From assembly GCF_029395455.1 (NCBI RefSeq), contig NZ_CP113916.1:186001-250000 (forward strand): 64,000 nt of DNA, given 5' to 3'. Within the stretch, counting starts at the first letter, position 1. Each line of letters begins with the position of its first letter. Under the pieces are notes generated by a model that worked only from the letters and a program-made list of their open reading frames with translations, made no database searches and had not been told where the DNA came from. Source of the stretch: Lactobacillus sp. ESL0785 (GTDB lineage: Bacteria > Bacillota > Bacilli > Lactobacillales > Lactobacillaceae). Shown in pieces: positions 19,069-27,343 of this stretch. The position numbers were made by a program, and so were the translations under genes.

Positions 19069-19833
19069 ATGCATAATTTGATTATTCGTGCTGATGACTT
19101 AGGTTATTCTAAGGGCGTTAACTATGGTATTTATGAAGCTGTGAAAAATGGCATTATTAACAATGTTGGGGTTATGGTTAATATGGCTGCTACTGTTCAC
19201 GGCTTAAACTTACTGAAGGGTTTTGATTTTGATTTAGGGATGCACACAGTAATTTGTGCAGGACGCCCAATTACTGATCCCAAACTAATTCCAAGTTTGG
19301 TGACCGCTGATGGTTCTTTTAAGCCATCGAAGGTATACCGTCAGGCCGAACATGACCTGGTTAATTTGGACGAAGTGGTCATGGAAATTGAGGCACAATA
19401 TCAGCGCTTTTTACAACTAACAAATAAAAAACCTGATTACTTTGAAGCACATGCAGTTTATAGTGCTAACTTACTTAAGGGATTGACAATGGTTGCTGAA
19501 AAGCATGATTTACCGCTATTGCCATTTGATTTAGAGTTAGATCCAGTTAAATTTAAGGAGCAAACGACAATTACGACCTTCATGGATAGTATGAAGCCGA
19601 ATTATGATCCTTACCGTACTTTTGAACATGCCGTTGATTTTACGTTAAAAACTTCTGCTGATGACGTACCAATGATGGTTTGTCATCCCGGATTTTTAGA
19701 TCAAAGTATTATGCAGCAGTCAAGTTTGACAATTCCGCGCACGCAGGAAGTAGCCTTCTTGTGTGATCCGCAATTGCCACAACAAATTGCGGAAAAACAA
19801 ATTCACTTGGCTCGTTATACAGAATTGAATTAA
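19069..19833 (+). CDS. chbG: ChbG/YdjC-family carbohydrate deacetylase
   Basis: 254 residues from ATG 19069 (eight bases after AAAGGA; a TTG just upstream is less likely). Metal/catalytic residues: RADDLGYS at 7-14, GMHTVICAGRP, FEAHAVY. Family members remove N-acetyl groups from chitooligosaccharides or similar sugars after PTS entry. The gene follows EIIBC by 15 bases, so it probably acts on the sugar phosphate that this PTS imports. No glycosidase is in the operon, so the next step must be elsewhere. Confidence 0.85.
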   Translation: MHNLIIRADDLGYSKGVNYGIYEAVKNGIINNVGVMVNMAATVHGLNLLKGFDFDLGMHTVICAGRPITDPKLIPSLVTADGSFKPSKVYRQAEHDLVNLDEVVMEIEAQYQRFLQLTNKKPDYFEAHAVYSANLLKGLTMVAEKHDLPLLPFDLELDPVKFKEQTTITTFMDSMKPNYDPYRTFEHAVDFTLKTSADDVPMMVCHPGFLDQSIMQQSSLTIPRTQEVAFLCDPQLPQQIAEKQIHLARYTELN

Positions 19834-19835
19834 CT

Positions 19836-19876
19836 AAAAAGCTATGGCTCGATTTACAAGTCATAGCTTTTTTGAT
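19836..19876 (+). terminator. Terminator after chbG
   Basis: AAAAAGCTATG (19836-19846) pairs with CATAGCTTTTT (19862-19872); T-run follows. Confidence 0.85.
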
Positions 19877-19930
19877 TAAGATTGATTGATCATTGGGTTG
19901 CTGTATCAGTCAGTTTGAAATATTTACAGG

Positions 19931-20731
19931 TTATTTATCTCCAATAGCTGAACGGGTTGTTTGCATAGCTTTTTTGAATCTGCTTTTTTCTTGAAGATAG
20001 GAAGTTAAGATATCTATTAAATACATGTTGGAAAATTGAGAATTAATAAACTTTTTATTATTAGCAAATCGCGGATTATAAACATGAAAAGTAAGGTCAC
20101 TTAATTGGGCAACAGGATTATCTAGGTAGCTGGTAATAGAAACAACTTTCGCTTTATTCTTTTTAGCTGATGTTAATGTCTTAACGATACAATCAGTTAT
20201 TCCACTATTTGATATTGCTAAAAATAGATCATTTTTGGTGGCGATACTTGCCCGCATTTGCATCCAATAGGGGTCATCTATGCTTAAGGCATCAATTCCC
20301 ATTCTCATTAAGCGTAAACCAAATGTTTTAGCAGAAGTACCTGAACTGCTAGCACCTATTATTATAATATGGATTTGCTCTTGCAATAGTTTTATAAAAT
20401 GATTAATTGCAGATTGATCAATCATTTGTTGTGTATTTTTGATAACTATTTGGTAAAAATTAAAGACCTCATTTAAAATATCATCTTGTTGTTCAAATGC
20501 TGTATTGATCAAATGTTGGCTAATGTTGACTTTCATATCAGAGTAACTTTGACAACCAATTTTTTTAACAAATCGGGTAACTGTGGCATTAGAAGTTTGT
20601 GTTTGATGAGCGAGTTCTGTAATCTTCATATTGTTTATTTTGGGACTATTTTGCAAAATATAATCTGCAATTCTTTTCTCATTTTTAGAAAAATTTAAAT
20701 AATTTTTTTGGATGGCAACTAGTGAATTCAA
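19931..20731 (-). CDS. RpiR/MurR-family transcriptional regulator
   Basis: 266 residues: N-terminal RpiR helix-turn-helix (~1-80, TELAHQTQTSNATVTRFVKK) and a C-terminal SIS domain (~110-240, IIIGASSSGTSAKTFG) that binds sugar phosphates. Divergent from the phosphatase-PTS operon at 20897, so that operon is its likely target. The SIS effector would be a sugar phosphate produced by that PTS. Convergent with chbG, so control of the upstream PTS is also possible. Confidence 0.88.
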   Translation of the reverse strand: MNSLVAIQKNYLNFSKNEKRIADYILQNSPKINNMKITELAHQTQTSNATVTRFVKKIGCQSYSDMKVNISQHLINTAFEQQDDILNEVFNFYQIVIKNTQQMIDQSAINHFIKLLQEQIHIIIIGASSSGTSAKTFGLRLMRMGIDALSIDDPYWMQMRASIATKNDLFLAISNSGITDCIVKTLTSAKKNKAKVVSITSYLDNPVAQLSDLTFHVYNPRFANNKKFINSQFSNMYLIDILTSYLQEKSRFKKAMQTTRSAIGDK

Positions 20732-20896
20732 AATGATTTTCTCCTTAGTATAGCTTATTACTATTATTATATGAGTTTATGTCTTGAATTGTAGTATAAT
20801 CTTTCTTTCTTAAAAATGATAATAATTTTCTAAAAAAATATATTGCGTAAATTATTTTTGTGTAGTATCATTCAAAATTGAAAGGGGTTACAAAGA

Positions 20897-21982
20897 ATGA
20901 AAGAACAACCATATATTTTACCAAGTATTTATATGAAGCGTGATAGTAACAGATTAACAATCAAATTATTAAATGCTAAACAAGATTCATATCAATTATT
21001 AGTGGGTAGCAATCCTAACAATAATGAAATTAGTAATGTATTAGCAATTAGCGATACAGGTGAATTTCAAGTAGATATCCCGCGTGAAACCCTGCCTAAA
21101 TATTTCATAATTAAGGCTAAAAATGGCTTTTCAACTAATATTTTTGCTGAAAGAGTTATCCCGCTTAATAATGCCATAAATGTTCGTGATATGGGCGGAT
21201 ATGAGGCAAATGATGGGCGCTTTTTAAAGTGGGGAATATTGTATCGAGGAGATCAATTATCCAAATTGGATAAGATTGATCAGCAAATTTTGACTAATTA
21301 TAATTTACGTACGCTTGTAGATTATCGCTCGCCGCATGAACGGGAATATCATCCTAACAAATTTATCCCTACTATTTTACAAGTATTGAATTGTGATCCA
21401 CAGTCAAGTTTTTCAGAAGCTGCAGCTGATGTAGTAGATTTAAAAGGTGAAAATGAAAAATTAGTTGAATCAATTACATCAGGCAAAGTGCCGCAAAAAT
21501 ATCTTAATGATCGTGGTGAGAATGTAATTGCTAGTTATGAGGATTTGGTTACTTCTCCAGTTGCACAAAAAGCATATGCTCGGATGCTTAAAGCTGTTAT
21601 ACGTAAAGAAAATCTGCCATTATTCCATCATTGTCGCGGAGGTAAGGATCGAACAGGATTTGGCTCAATGTTAATTTTATTAATGTTAAATATTAAGGAT
21701 GAAGATATTATTAAGGATTATTTATTGACTAAAACTATTCGTGAAGAGCGTAATCAATTGAAATATGATTTGTACCATCAATTAGTTCAGAAAAAATCCT
21801 ATCTTGACTATTTAATGGCAATGATTGATACAAGAGAAAGTTATATTAAAGCGGCTATTAATAAAATTAAAGTTGATTTTGGTACTTCAAATAATTACTT
21901 TCAAAAACATTTTGGTTTAACAATGACTGAAATTAATCAAGCAAGAGACTTTTATTTAGAGGAGGGGATACAACATGGTTAA
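20897..21982 (+). CDS. Tyrosine-phosphatase-like protein (DSP/PTP family), PTS-linked
   Basis: 361 residues. The ~90-residue N-terminal part resembles a small beta-sandwich without known motif. The PTP-like domain follows: NVRDMGGYEANDGRFLKWG (~95-113, typical Y_phosphatase3 opening) and the P-loop HCRGGKDRTG with catalytic C246 and R252. ATG 20897 after AAAGGGG. The last codons overlap the start of the EIIA gene by eight bases, so translation is coupled. The family includes protein phosphatases and phosphatases of small phosphorylated compounds; the substrate here is unknown. Confidence 0.85.
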   Translation: MKEQPYILPSIYMKRDSNRLTIKLLNAKQDSYQLLVGSNPNNNEISNVLAISDTGEFQVDIPRETLPKYFIIKAKNGFSTNIFAERVIPLNNAINVRDMGGYEANDGRFLKWGILYRGDQLSKLDKIDQQILTNYNLRTLVDYRSPHEREYHPNKFIPTILQVLNCDPQSSFSEAAADVVDLKGENEKLVESITSGKVPQKYLNDRGENVIASYEDLVTSPVAQKAYARMLKAVIRKENLPLFHHCRGGKDRTGFGSMLILLMLNIKDEDIIKDYLLTKTIREERNQLKYDLYHQLVQKKSYLDYLMAMIDTRESYIKAAINKIKVDFGTSNNYFQKHFGLTMTEINQARDFYLEEGIQHG

Positions 21983-22424
21983 TAAAACACCTGGAGTTGC
22001 AGTAATTCTAGCAAGTCATGGCTATTTAGCAAAAGAAGCTTTGCATAGTGCAGAAATGATTGTTGGTAAACAAGATAATTGTGCATATTTAGCTGTTACT
22101 GAAAATTTGAATTTAGATCAAGCTAAAACGCAAATGCAACAAATGTATGAAAACTTGGATACAAGCAAAGGAACAATTATCTTGGTTGATATTTTGGGCG
22201 GTACACCATCTAATGTCAGTGGTACATTTTGTTTAGAAAAGGATAATGTATTGGTATTAAGTGGGTTGAATTTACCAATGCTATTAGATTTATTTACTAA
22301 TCGTAATCGGTCATTAGATGAATTGGCAGAATCACTTACTAAGTCATATAAAATGGGATTTCAAAATATAACGGATAGATTTAAAGAACAGGAGCAAGAA
22401 GACGATGTCAGTGGAATTTTGTAG
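21975..22424 (+). CDS. PTS mannose-family EIIA component
   Basis: 149 residues with active His H15 in VILASHGYLAKE, and the DILGGTPSNVSG strand-loop typical of EIIA-Man. Start overlaps the phosphatase gene; stop overlaps the EIIB gene by 20 bases. Takes phosphate from HPr. Confidence 0.92.
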   Translation: MVNKTPGVAVILASHGYLAKEALHSAEMIVGKQDNCAYLAVTENLNLDQAKTQMQQMYENLDTSKGTIILVDILGGTPSNVSGTFCLEKDNVLVLSGLNLPMLLDLFTNRNRSLDELAESLTKSYKMGFQNITDRFKEQEQEDDVSGIL

Positions 22425-22881
22425 AATTGATGATCGATTAATTCATGGGCAAGTAGTAACAACATGGTTAAATGTTAAACAAATTGAACAAGTTATTATC
22501 GTTGATGATAAAGTTGCTGCAGATAAAATTCAGTCTAATGTATTAAAAATGAGTGTTCCACGTAACATTAAGTTGCATATTTTTACGACTGAGAAGTTTT
22601 TGAAGATAGTTCCTAATAATCCGATAACCAGAAGGACGATGTTATTATTTGCGTCACCATTTACAGTAGAAAAAATAGTTGCAAGTGGTTATAAGATACC
22701 TGATTTAAACATTGGTGGTATTAGAGGTAATGACCAGCGTAAGCAATATACAAAAGCTGTCTTTTTAACAGATGAAGAACGGGCAACTTTAGAAAAATTG
22801 CTTAAACAAGGAGTAAACATTGAAATACAAATGGTCCCAACAGATGGAGTTGAAAAGCTAAGTGAGGTTTTGAAGAAATGA
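22405..22881 (+). CDS. PTS mannose/fructose/sorbose-family EIIB component
   Basis: 158 residues, phospho-His H14 in RIDDRLIHGQVVTTW, the hallmark of mannose-type EIIB. Overlaps EIIA upstream (start within its last codons, behind GGAGCAAGAAG) and EIIC by four bases (ATGA). Confidence 0.93.
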   Translation: MSVEFCRIDDRLIHGQVVTTWLNVKQIEQVIIVDDKVAADKIQSNVLKMSVPRNIKLHIFTTEKFLKIVPNNPITRRTMLLFASPFTVEKIVASGYKIPDLNIGGIRGNDQRKQYTKAVFLTDEERATLEKLLKQGVNIEIQMVPTDGVEKLSEVLKK

Positions 22882-23699
22882 AAGTCTTAATTCTAACAGT
22901 TTTAGCATTTTTGCTAGGAATTGATAATGTTAGTACAAAGATGTTTAGGCGTCCATTGTTAATGGCACCAATTGTTGGACTTGTTTTAGGAAATTTACAA
23001 GCAAGTTTAGCAATTGGCGCTACTCTTGAAATTATGTGGATGGGAATTGGTGATGTTGGTGCTTATATGGCTCCAGACTTAATTACTGGAACCATGATTA
23101 GCACTTCGCTTGCTATTATGGGTAATAGTAATGGTTCTATTTCAACCATGATTGCCACTGCAATTACTTTGGCAGTTCCTACATCAATTTTAGCTCAGCA
23201 GCTATTAGTTTTAATTGAAACGGTTAACTGTTCACTTAATGGTTGGGCTAAAAAATTGGCAGATAATGCGGATGTAAAGGGTACTTATTGGTTAACTTGG
23301 CCTTCTGCTATTTTATATGGTCTGGCTTGTGCTTTTCCGACTTTTTTGGCTTTGCAATTTGGTGCTGGAGCAATTCAACAGGCTATTAATGATTTACCGA
23401 AATTTATTATTAATGGTTTAAGTACAGCGGGTTCGATTATTCCATCAGTCGGTATTGCCTTATTGATGATGACAATGCTTAAAAAAGGCGAACTATGGAT
23501 GTTTGTTATTTTAGGATTTGTTTTTTCTGCATATATGAAGTTAGACATTTTACCTATTACGTTAATTGCTTTGGTATTTGCATTTTTATATGAACGAGCA
23601 ACGCGTGAACCTAAAATTAAGTCGGTAGGTAATGGAGTAACTACAAATACTAATTTTGAAAATCAAACCGATGAAGATGCGGAGGATTATGACTTATGA
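22878..23699 (+). CDS. PTS mannose/fructose/sorbose-family EIIC component
   Basis: 273 residues, hydrophobic, with GATLEIMWMGIGDVGAYMAPD, the family's conserved loop. Acidic C-terminal tail (NQTDEDAEDYDL). Forms the membrane channel with EIID; four-base overlap on each side. Subfamily (mannose, sorbose, GalNAc, other) not resolved. Confidence 0.92.
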   Translation: MKVLILTVLAFLLGIDNVSTKMFRRPLLMAPIVGLVLGNLQASLAIGATLEIMWMGIGDVGAYMAPDLITGTMISTSLAIMGNSNGSISTMIATAITLAVPTSILAQQLLVLIETVNCSLNGWAKKLADNADVKGTYWLTWPSAILYGLACAFPTFLALQFGAGAIQQAINDLPKFIINGLSTAGSIIPSVGIALLMMTMLKKGELWMFVILGFVFSAYMKLDILPITLIALVFAFLYERATREPKIKSVGNGVTTNTNFENQTDEDAEDYDL

Positions 23700-24544
23700 C
23701 AGAAGAAAAGTTGACTGCACCAGAACATAAATTAAATAATCGTGATATTTGGCGGATGTTTATGCGCTTAAATACAATGCGAATTACATTGAATTATGAA
23801 ACTTTACAAGGCGTAGGCTTTATGCGGGCAATTGCGCCAGCTTTAGCCAAGATTTATCCTGATAAAAAAGATTTATCAGCAGCTATGAAACGTCAATTAG
23901 TTTTTTATAATTCACATGTTAACTTTGATGCCGTTATTTTAGGTTTAACTGCTGCAATGGAAGAAACTACTTCGCCAGATGAAAAAGATGGTATTAATCC
24001 TTTAAAAACAGGATTAATGGGCCCATTGGCTGGTTTAGGCGATAGCTTAATTAAATTTACTTGGTTACCAATTGTTGGTAGTATTGGGGCTTCAATTGCT
24101 TTTGGTGGTAGTATTTTTGGACCGATATTAATGTTTATCCTTTATAACGTTATTAATATGGGTATGAGATATTATGCAGTTTCTTTTGGATATAAAAAAG
24201 GTATTGCATTTTTAAATAATAATCAACAAAGTGATGTTATTCAGCGAATTTCAACTATGGCAAATGTTGTTGGATTAATGGTTGTTGGCGCCTTAATTTC
24301 AACGGTTATTAAAGTAAAAACACCAATAAAAATTGCTGTTCATTCTAATATATCAAGTAAAGTAGGTAATAATGTTATTAGCGTTCAGTCAATGCTTGAC
24401 AAAATTATGCCAGGCTTGCTTAGTTTACTAGTTACAGTTGCTGTTTATTATATTTTGAAGAAAATGAATGGCAAGCATGCTGCAATGATGATTATTATAA
24501 TGATGGTGATAGTTGTTGGACTGACGTATTTTAAGATTTTATAA
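23696..24544 (+). CDS. PTS mannose/fructose/sorbose-family EIID component
   Basis: 282 residues. GVGFMRAIAPALAKIY near the N terminus, and GLMGPLAGLGDSLIKFTWLP at ~104-123, both diagnostic of EIID. Last gene of the phosphatase-PTS operon; a terminator follows at 24564. No sugar-metabolising enzyme is present in the unit apart from the phosphatase. Confidence 0.93.
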   Translation: MTEEKLTAPEHKLNNRDIWRMFMRLNTMRITLNYETLQGVGFMRAIAPALAKIYPDKKDLSAAMKRQLVFYNSHVNFDAVILGLTAAMEETTSPDEKDGINPLKTGLMGPLAGLGDSLIKFTWLPIVGSIGASIAFGGSIFGPILMFILYNVINMGMRYYAVSFGYKKGIAFLNNNQQSDVIQRISTMANVVGLMVVGALISTVIKVKTPIKIAVHSNISSKVGNNVISVQSMLDKIMPGLLSLLVTVAVYYILKKMNGKHAAMMIIIMMVIVVGLTYFKIL

Positions 24545-24563
24545 ATGAATATGAATTAAAAGG

Positions 24564-24604
24564 CTTCTAATTGTTGAACAAAAATGACAATTAGAAGTTT
24601 TTTA
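24564..24604 (+). terminator. Terminator after EIID
   Basis: CTTCTAATTGT (24564-24574) pairs with ACAATTAGAAG (24587-24597), followed by TTTTTT. Confidence 0.9.
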
Positions 24605-24718
24605 CTGTTAATTAAGTTGTGTAAAAAATATATAGGTAATCTTATTAATAACTATGCCTAATTATGGATATTATGTTTGCTATAATTAATATAAATTTTA
24701 AAGTAGGTTGGTATAGTA

Positions 24719-25645
24719 ATGAATTTTACGCAATTATCTTGTTTTATAACAGTTGTTGAAAATGCTAGTTTCACGTTAACTGCACGAAAATTGAATTTAT
24801 CACAGTCGTCTGTATCTAAGAATATTAAAGATTTAGAAGCAGAATTAAATATTTTATTATTAAACCGAACAACTCATGGATTAGACGTTACCTCAGCAGG
24901 AAGATATTTTTATCAAGTGGCACGGAGTATCTTAAAAGAAATGGAGATAGCTAAGAACAAAATAAATCAGCAAAAAGACGGTATAGGGAGTACTTTTAGA
25001 GTTGGCTTGTTTAGTACACCTTTGGAACAAAAGACTATTCCATTGTTTTTAAAAGAATTAAAAAAAGAGAACAGTCAAATTGATATTGAGTTCAAAGTAA
25101 ATTATTTAGATAATATTGTTTCTGAATTATCCCGACATCAGATTGATGCCTGTTTAGTTTCTAATGATATAGTTGATGCAATTGATGGAATAAATTTTGA
25201 ACCATTAATTATGGGAAAATTTATGGTTTCTTGTTCTAAAAAATCTTTACCTAGTGTGCAACATTTTTTGGATTATCGTGATTTACGTGGCAGTGATAAA
25301 ACAATTTTTTTACTTGAAACGGATAGTTCTTTACCAGTGCAGCAAAAAATGCAAAATTTTTTGGTTGAAAAGATAGGTAGTTCACGTATTAAATATGTTT
25401 CTGATCTTTTTACAATGGATTCGTATGTTGGAGCTGGATGGGGGCTAGGTGTATTGCCAAATTTTACTGCTAATTTAAGTCATAAAAATATTAGTTATAT
25501 TCCTTTTAGGTATGAAGAGTGTCCGGAATACGGATTGGCTTTTATGAAAACATTAAGTAAATCGTTTAATATTGCACAAATTGTTAGAATTTTTAGGCAA
25601 ACAACCAAAAAATATCTTGATGAGAATATTAATTTATATTGGTAA
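24719..25645 (+). CDS. LysR-family transcriptional regulator
   Basis: 308 residues: winged HTH at the N terminus (FTLTARKLNLSQSSVSKNIK, ~18-37) and the two-lobed effector domain. Promoter -10 TATAAT lies about 40 bases before the ATG. Located upstream, same strand, of the flavoprotein and MFS genes but separated from them by a terminator, so it probably activates them in trans. The effector is expected to be a small organic acid or aromatic compound (family tendency, inference). Confidence 0.9.
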   Translation: MNFTQLSCFITVVENASFTLTARKLNLSQSSVSKNIKDLEAELNILLLNRTTHGLDVTSAGRYFYQVARSILKEMEIAKNKINQQKDGIGSTFRVGLFSTPLEQKTIPLFLKELKKENSQIDIEFKVNYLDNIVSELSRHQIDACLVSNDIVDAIDGINFEPLIMGKFMVSCSKKSLPSVQHFLDYRDLRGSDKTIFLLETDSSLPVQQKMQNFLVEKIGSSRIKYVSDLFTMDSYVGAGWGLGVLPNFTANLSHKNISYIPFRYEECPEYGLAFMKTLSKSFNIAQIVRIFRQTTKKYLDENINLYW

Positions 25646-25660
25646 AACAATTTGAAATAA

Positions 25661-25703
25661 AAATAGAGGCAGCAATTTAACTATTGCTGTCTCTATTTTT
25701 TTG
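25661..25703 (+). terminator. Terminator after the LysR gene
   Basis: AATAGAGGCAGCAAT (25662-25676) pairs with ATTGCTGTCTCTATT (25683-25697) around TTAACT, followed by a T-run. Confidence 0.9.
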
Positions 25704-25732
25704 TTATCTATTATTTAAATAAGCTATCTATA

Positions 25733-25747
25733 ACTACGTTAAGTAGT
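25733..25747. promoter_or_regulatory. Candidate LysR box upstream of the flavoprotein gene
   Basis: Interrupted dyad ACTAC-GTTAA-GTAGT. A second imperfect dyad, ATTGTGAA and TTCAAT, lies nearer the start (about 25774-25792). Paired dyads between a LysR terminator and its likely target operon fit LysR activation; unverified. Confidence 0.4.
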
Positions 25748-25816
25748 GTCTGGAATCAATGATATATTTAATATTGTGAAATTTGTTCAATATGTTTGAA
25801 TTAAGAGGAGAAAAAT

Positions 25817-27304
25817 ATGGAAGCAACTAATTATGATGTAATTGTAGTTGGTGCAAGTAATGCAGGTGGAATGGCTGCATGTGCTGCTGCAGAAAAGGGT
25901 GCGAAGGTACTTTTAATTGATAAGCAAGGAAGTGCAGGTTATTTATACCGCTTGTCAATAGCCGGAATTGATACAAAAGCTCAAAAAAAAGCAGGCATCA
26001 AAGTAGATAAAACGAAGTTAATTAACTTCTTATCAGCTTTCACGCAAGATAATATTGACCAACGCTTGCTTTGGAAATGGGCAGATAATAGTGCTGAAAC
26101 TGTGGATTGGCTTGAAGATAATGTCTTAAAACCACATAATTGTCACTTATTTGCTGAAAAAGATGCTTCATATGAAACGCTAATTAATACCTCTTTTCCA
26201 ACAGAACATGATGTTGCTAGTGCTGATGGAAAAGATGTTTTTTATGGTCAATGGGTAATTGATAAGGCTGTTGAGTTGGGAGTTACTACTAAATTTAACA
26301 CAAAATTAGAAAAATTGATTACTGATGATTCAGGTAAAGTCATTGGCATTGCTGCCGGGGACCGCAGAACTGGTGCTATGACAGAATATATGGCACGTAA
26401 AGGCGTAATTTTATGTACGGGTGGATATGGCTCTAACGAAGATTTAATGAAGAAATGGGATCCATTAGCATTAAAAAAGAATGTTTATTCCGACAGTCCA
26501 CGTGATGATGGTTCAGGAATTATAGCAGCAATGGAGATTGGTGCAGCTAAAGATGAAGAACCAGCAGAGATTGTGTTTAATCGTGGGGCTGTTCCTGTTG
26601 GTACAAATGCTAAAGAATATTATATCAAAGGCTTTAAGGATGTTGGTTATTTCTGGATGGGATCATATCCATTATTAAAAGTAAATCTAAATGGAGAGCG
26701 TTACTTTAATGAAAGTGAACCTTATGAATTTGATACAAATAGTTCAGCTAAACAACCAGGATATTTAGAAGCTGCTATTTGGGATGAAGATACATTAGAT
26801 AATTTAGCACAATTTCATACTGAAGGATGTGCAAGATTAGGATGGCCAGGTTTCTATAATACAGAAGAAAATCGGGATGAAATTGCTTCTAGATTAAAAG
26901 AGGGTTTTATTCAAAAGGCTGATACGATTGAAGAACTTGCTGATAAATTAGATATGCCTAAGGATAATTTAGTAAAAAGCGTTACTCGCTATAATCAAAT
27001 GTGTGCTCAAAAGAAGGATACAGATTTTGGTAAAGAAGCATTTAGATTAGTTCCGGTTACTAAAGGCCCATTTTATGGTGCAATTTTAGGTGGTAGATTA
27101 TTAGCTACCCTTGATGGCTTACGCATTAATACAAATATGGAAGTTATTACAGAAGAGGGGAAAGCTATTCCTCATTTATATGCAGCAGGTAATTGTAGTG
27201 GTGGTTTCTTCTGGGGTAGTTATCCTGATCATGTCCCAGGTTTAACTTGCAGTCATGCACAAACTTTTGGTAGATTAGCTGGGCAAAATGCTGCTGAAAA
27301 TTAA
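25817..27304 (+). CDS. FAD-dependent oxidoreductase, fumarate-reductase/KstD-like flavoprotein
   Basis: 495 residues. N-terminal dinucleotide fold VIVVGASNAGGMAA (the glycine motif is altered from GxGxxG) with acidic strand end LLIDKQ, and C-terminal FAD-binding LYAAGNCSGGFFWG. No signal peptide, no FMN-binding (flavinylated) domain and no haem domain, unlike respiratory fumarate reductases. The segment GSYPDHVPGLTCSHAQTFG near the end differs from the usual GGVHGxNRLGGNA of fumarate reductases and is closer to the KstD branch. Ene-reductase or dehydrogenase on an imported acid is likely; the substrate is unknown. ATG 25817 after GAGGAG. Confidence 0.8.
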   Translation: MEATNYDVIVVGASNAGGMAACAAAEKGAKVLLIDKQGSAGYLYRLSIAGIDTKAQKKAGIKVDKTKLINFLSAFTQDNIDQRLLWKWADNSAETVDWLEDNVLKPHNCHLFAEKDASYETLINTSFPTEHDVASADGKDVFYGQWVIDKAVELGVTTKFNTKLEKLITDDSGKVIGIAAGDRRTGAMTEYMARKGVILCTGGYGSNEDLMKKWDPLALKKNVYSDSPRDDGSGIIAAMEIGAAKDEEPAEIVFNRGAVPVGTNAKEYYIKGFKDVGYFWMGSYPLLKVNLNGERYFNESEPYEFDTNSSAKQPGYLEAAIWDEDTLDNLAQFHTEGCARLGWPGFYNTEENRDEIASRLKEGFIQKADTIEELADKLDMPKDNLVKSVTRYNQMCAQKKDTDFGKEAFRLVPVTKGPFYGAILGGRLLATLDGLRINTNMEVITEEGKAIPHLYAAGNCSGGFFWGSYPDHVPGLTCSHAQTFGRLAGQNAAEN

Positions 27305-27343
27305 TATTAATGTTAAAAAACAAAATTTATAGAAAGGCAAATA

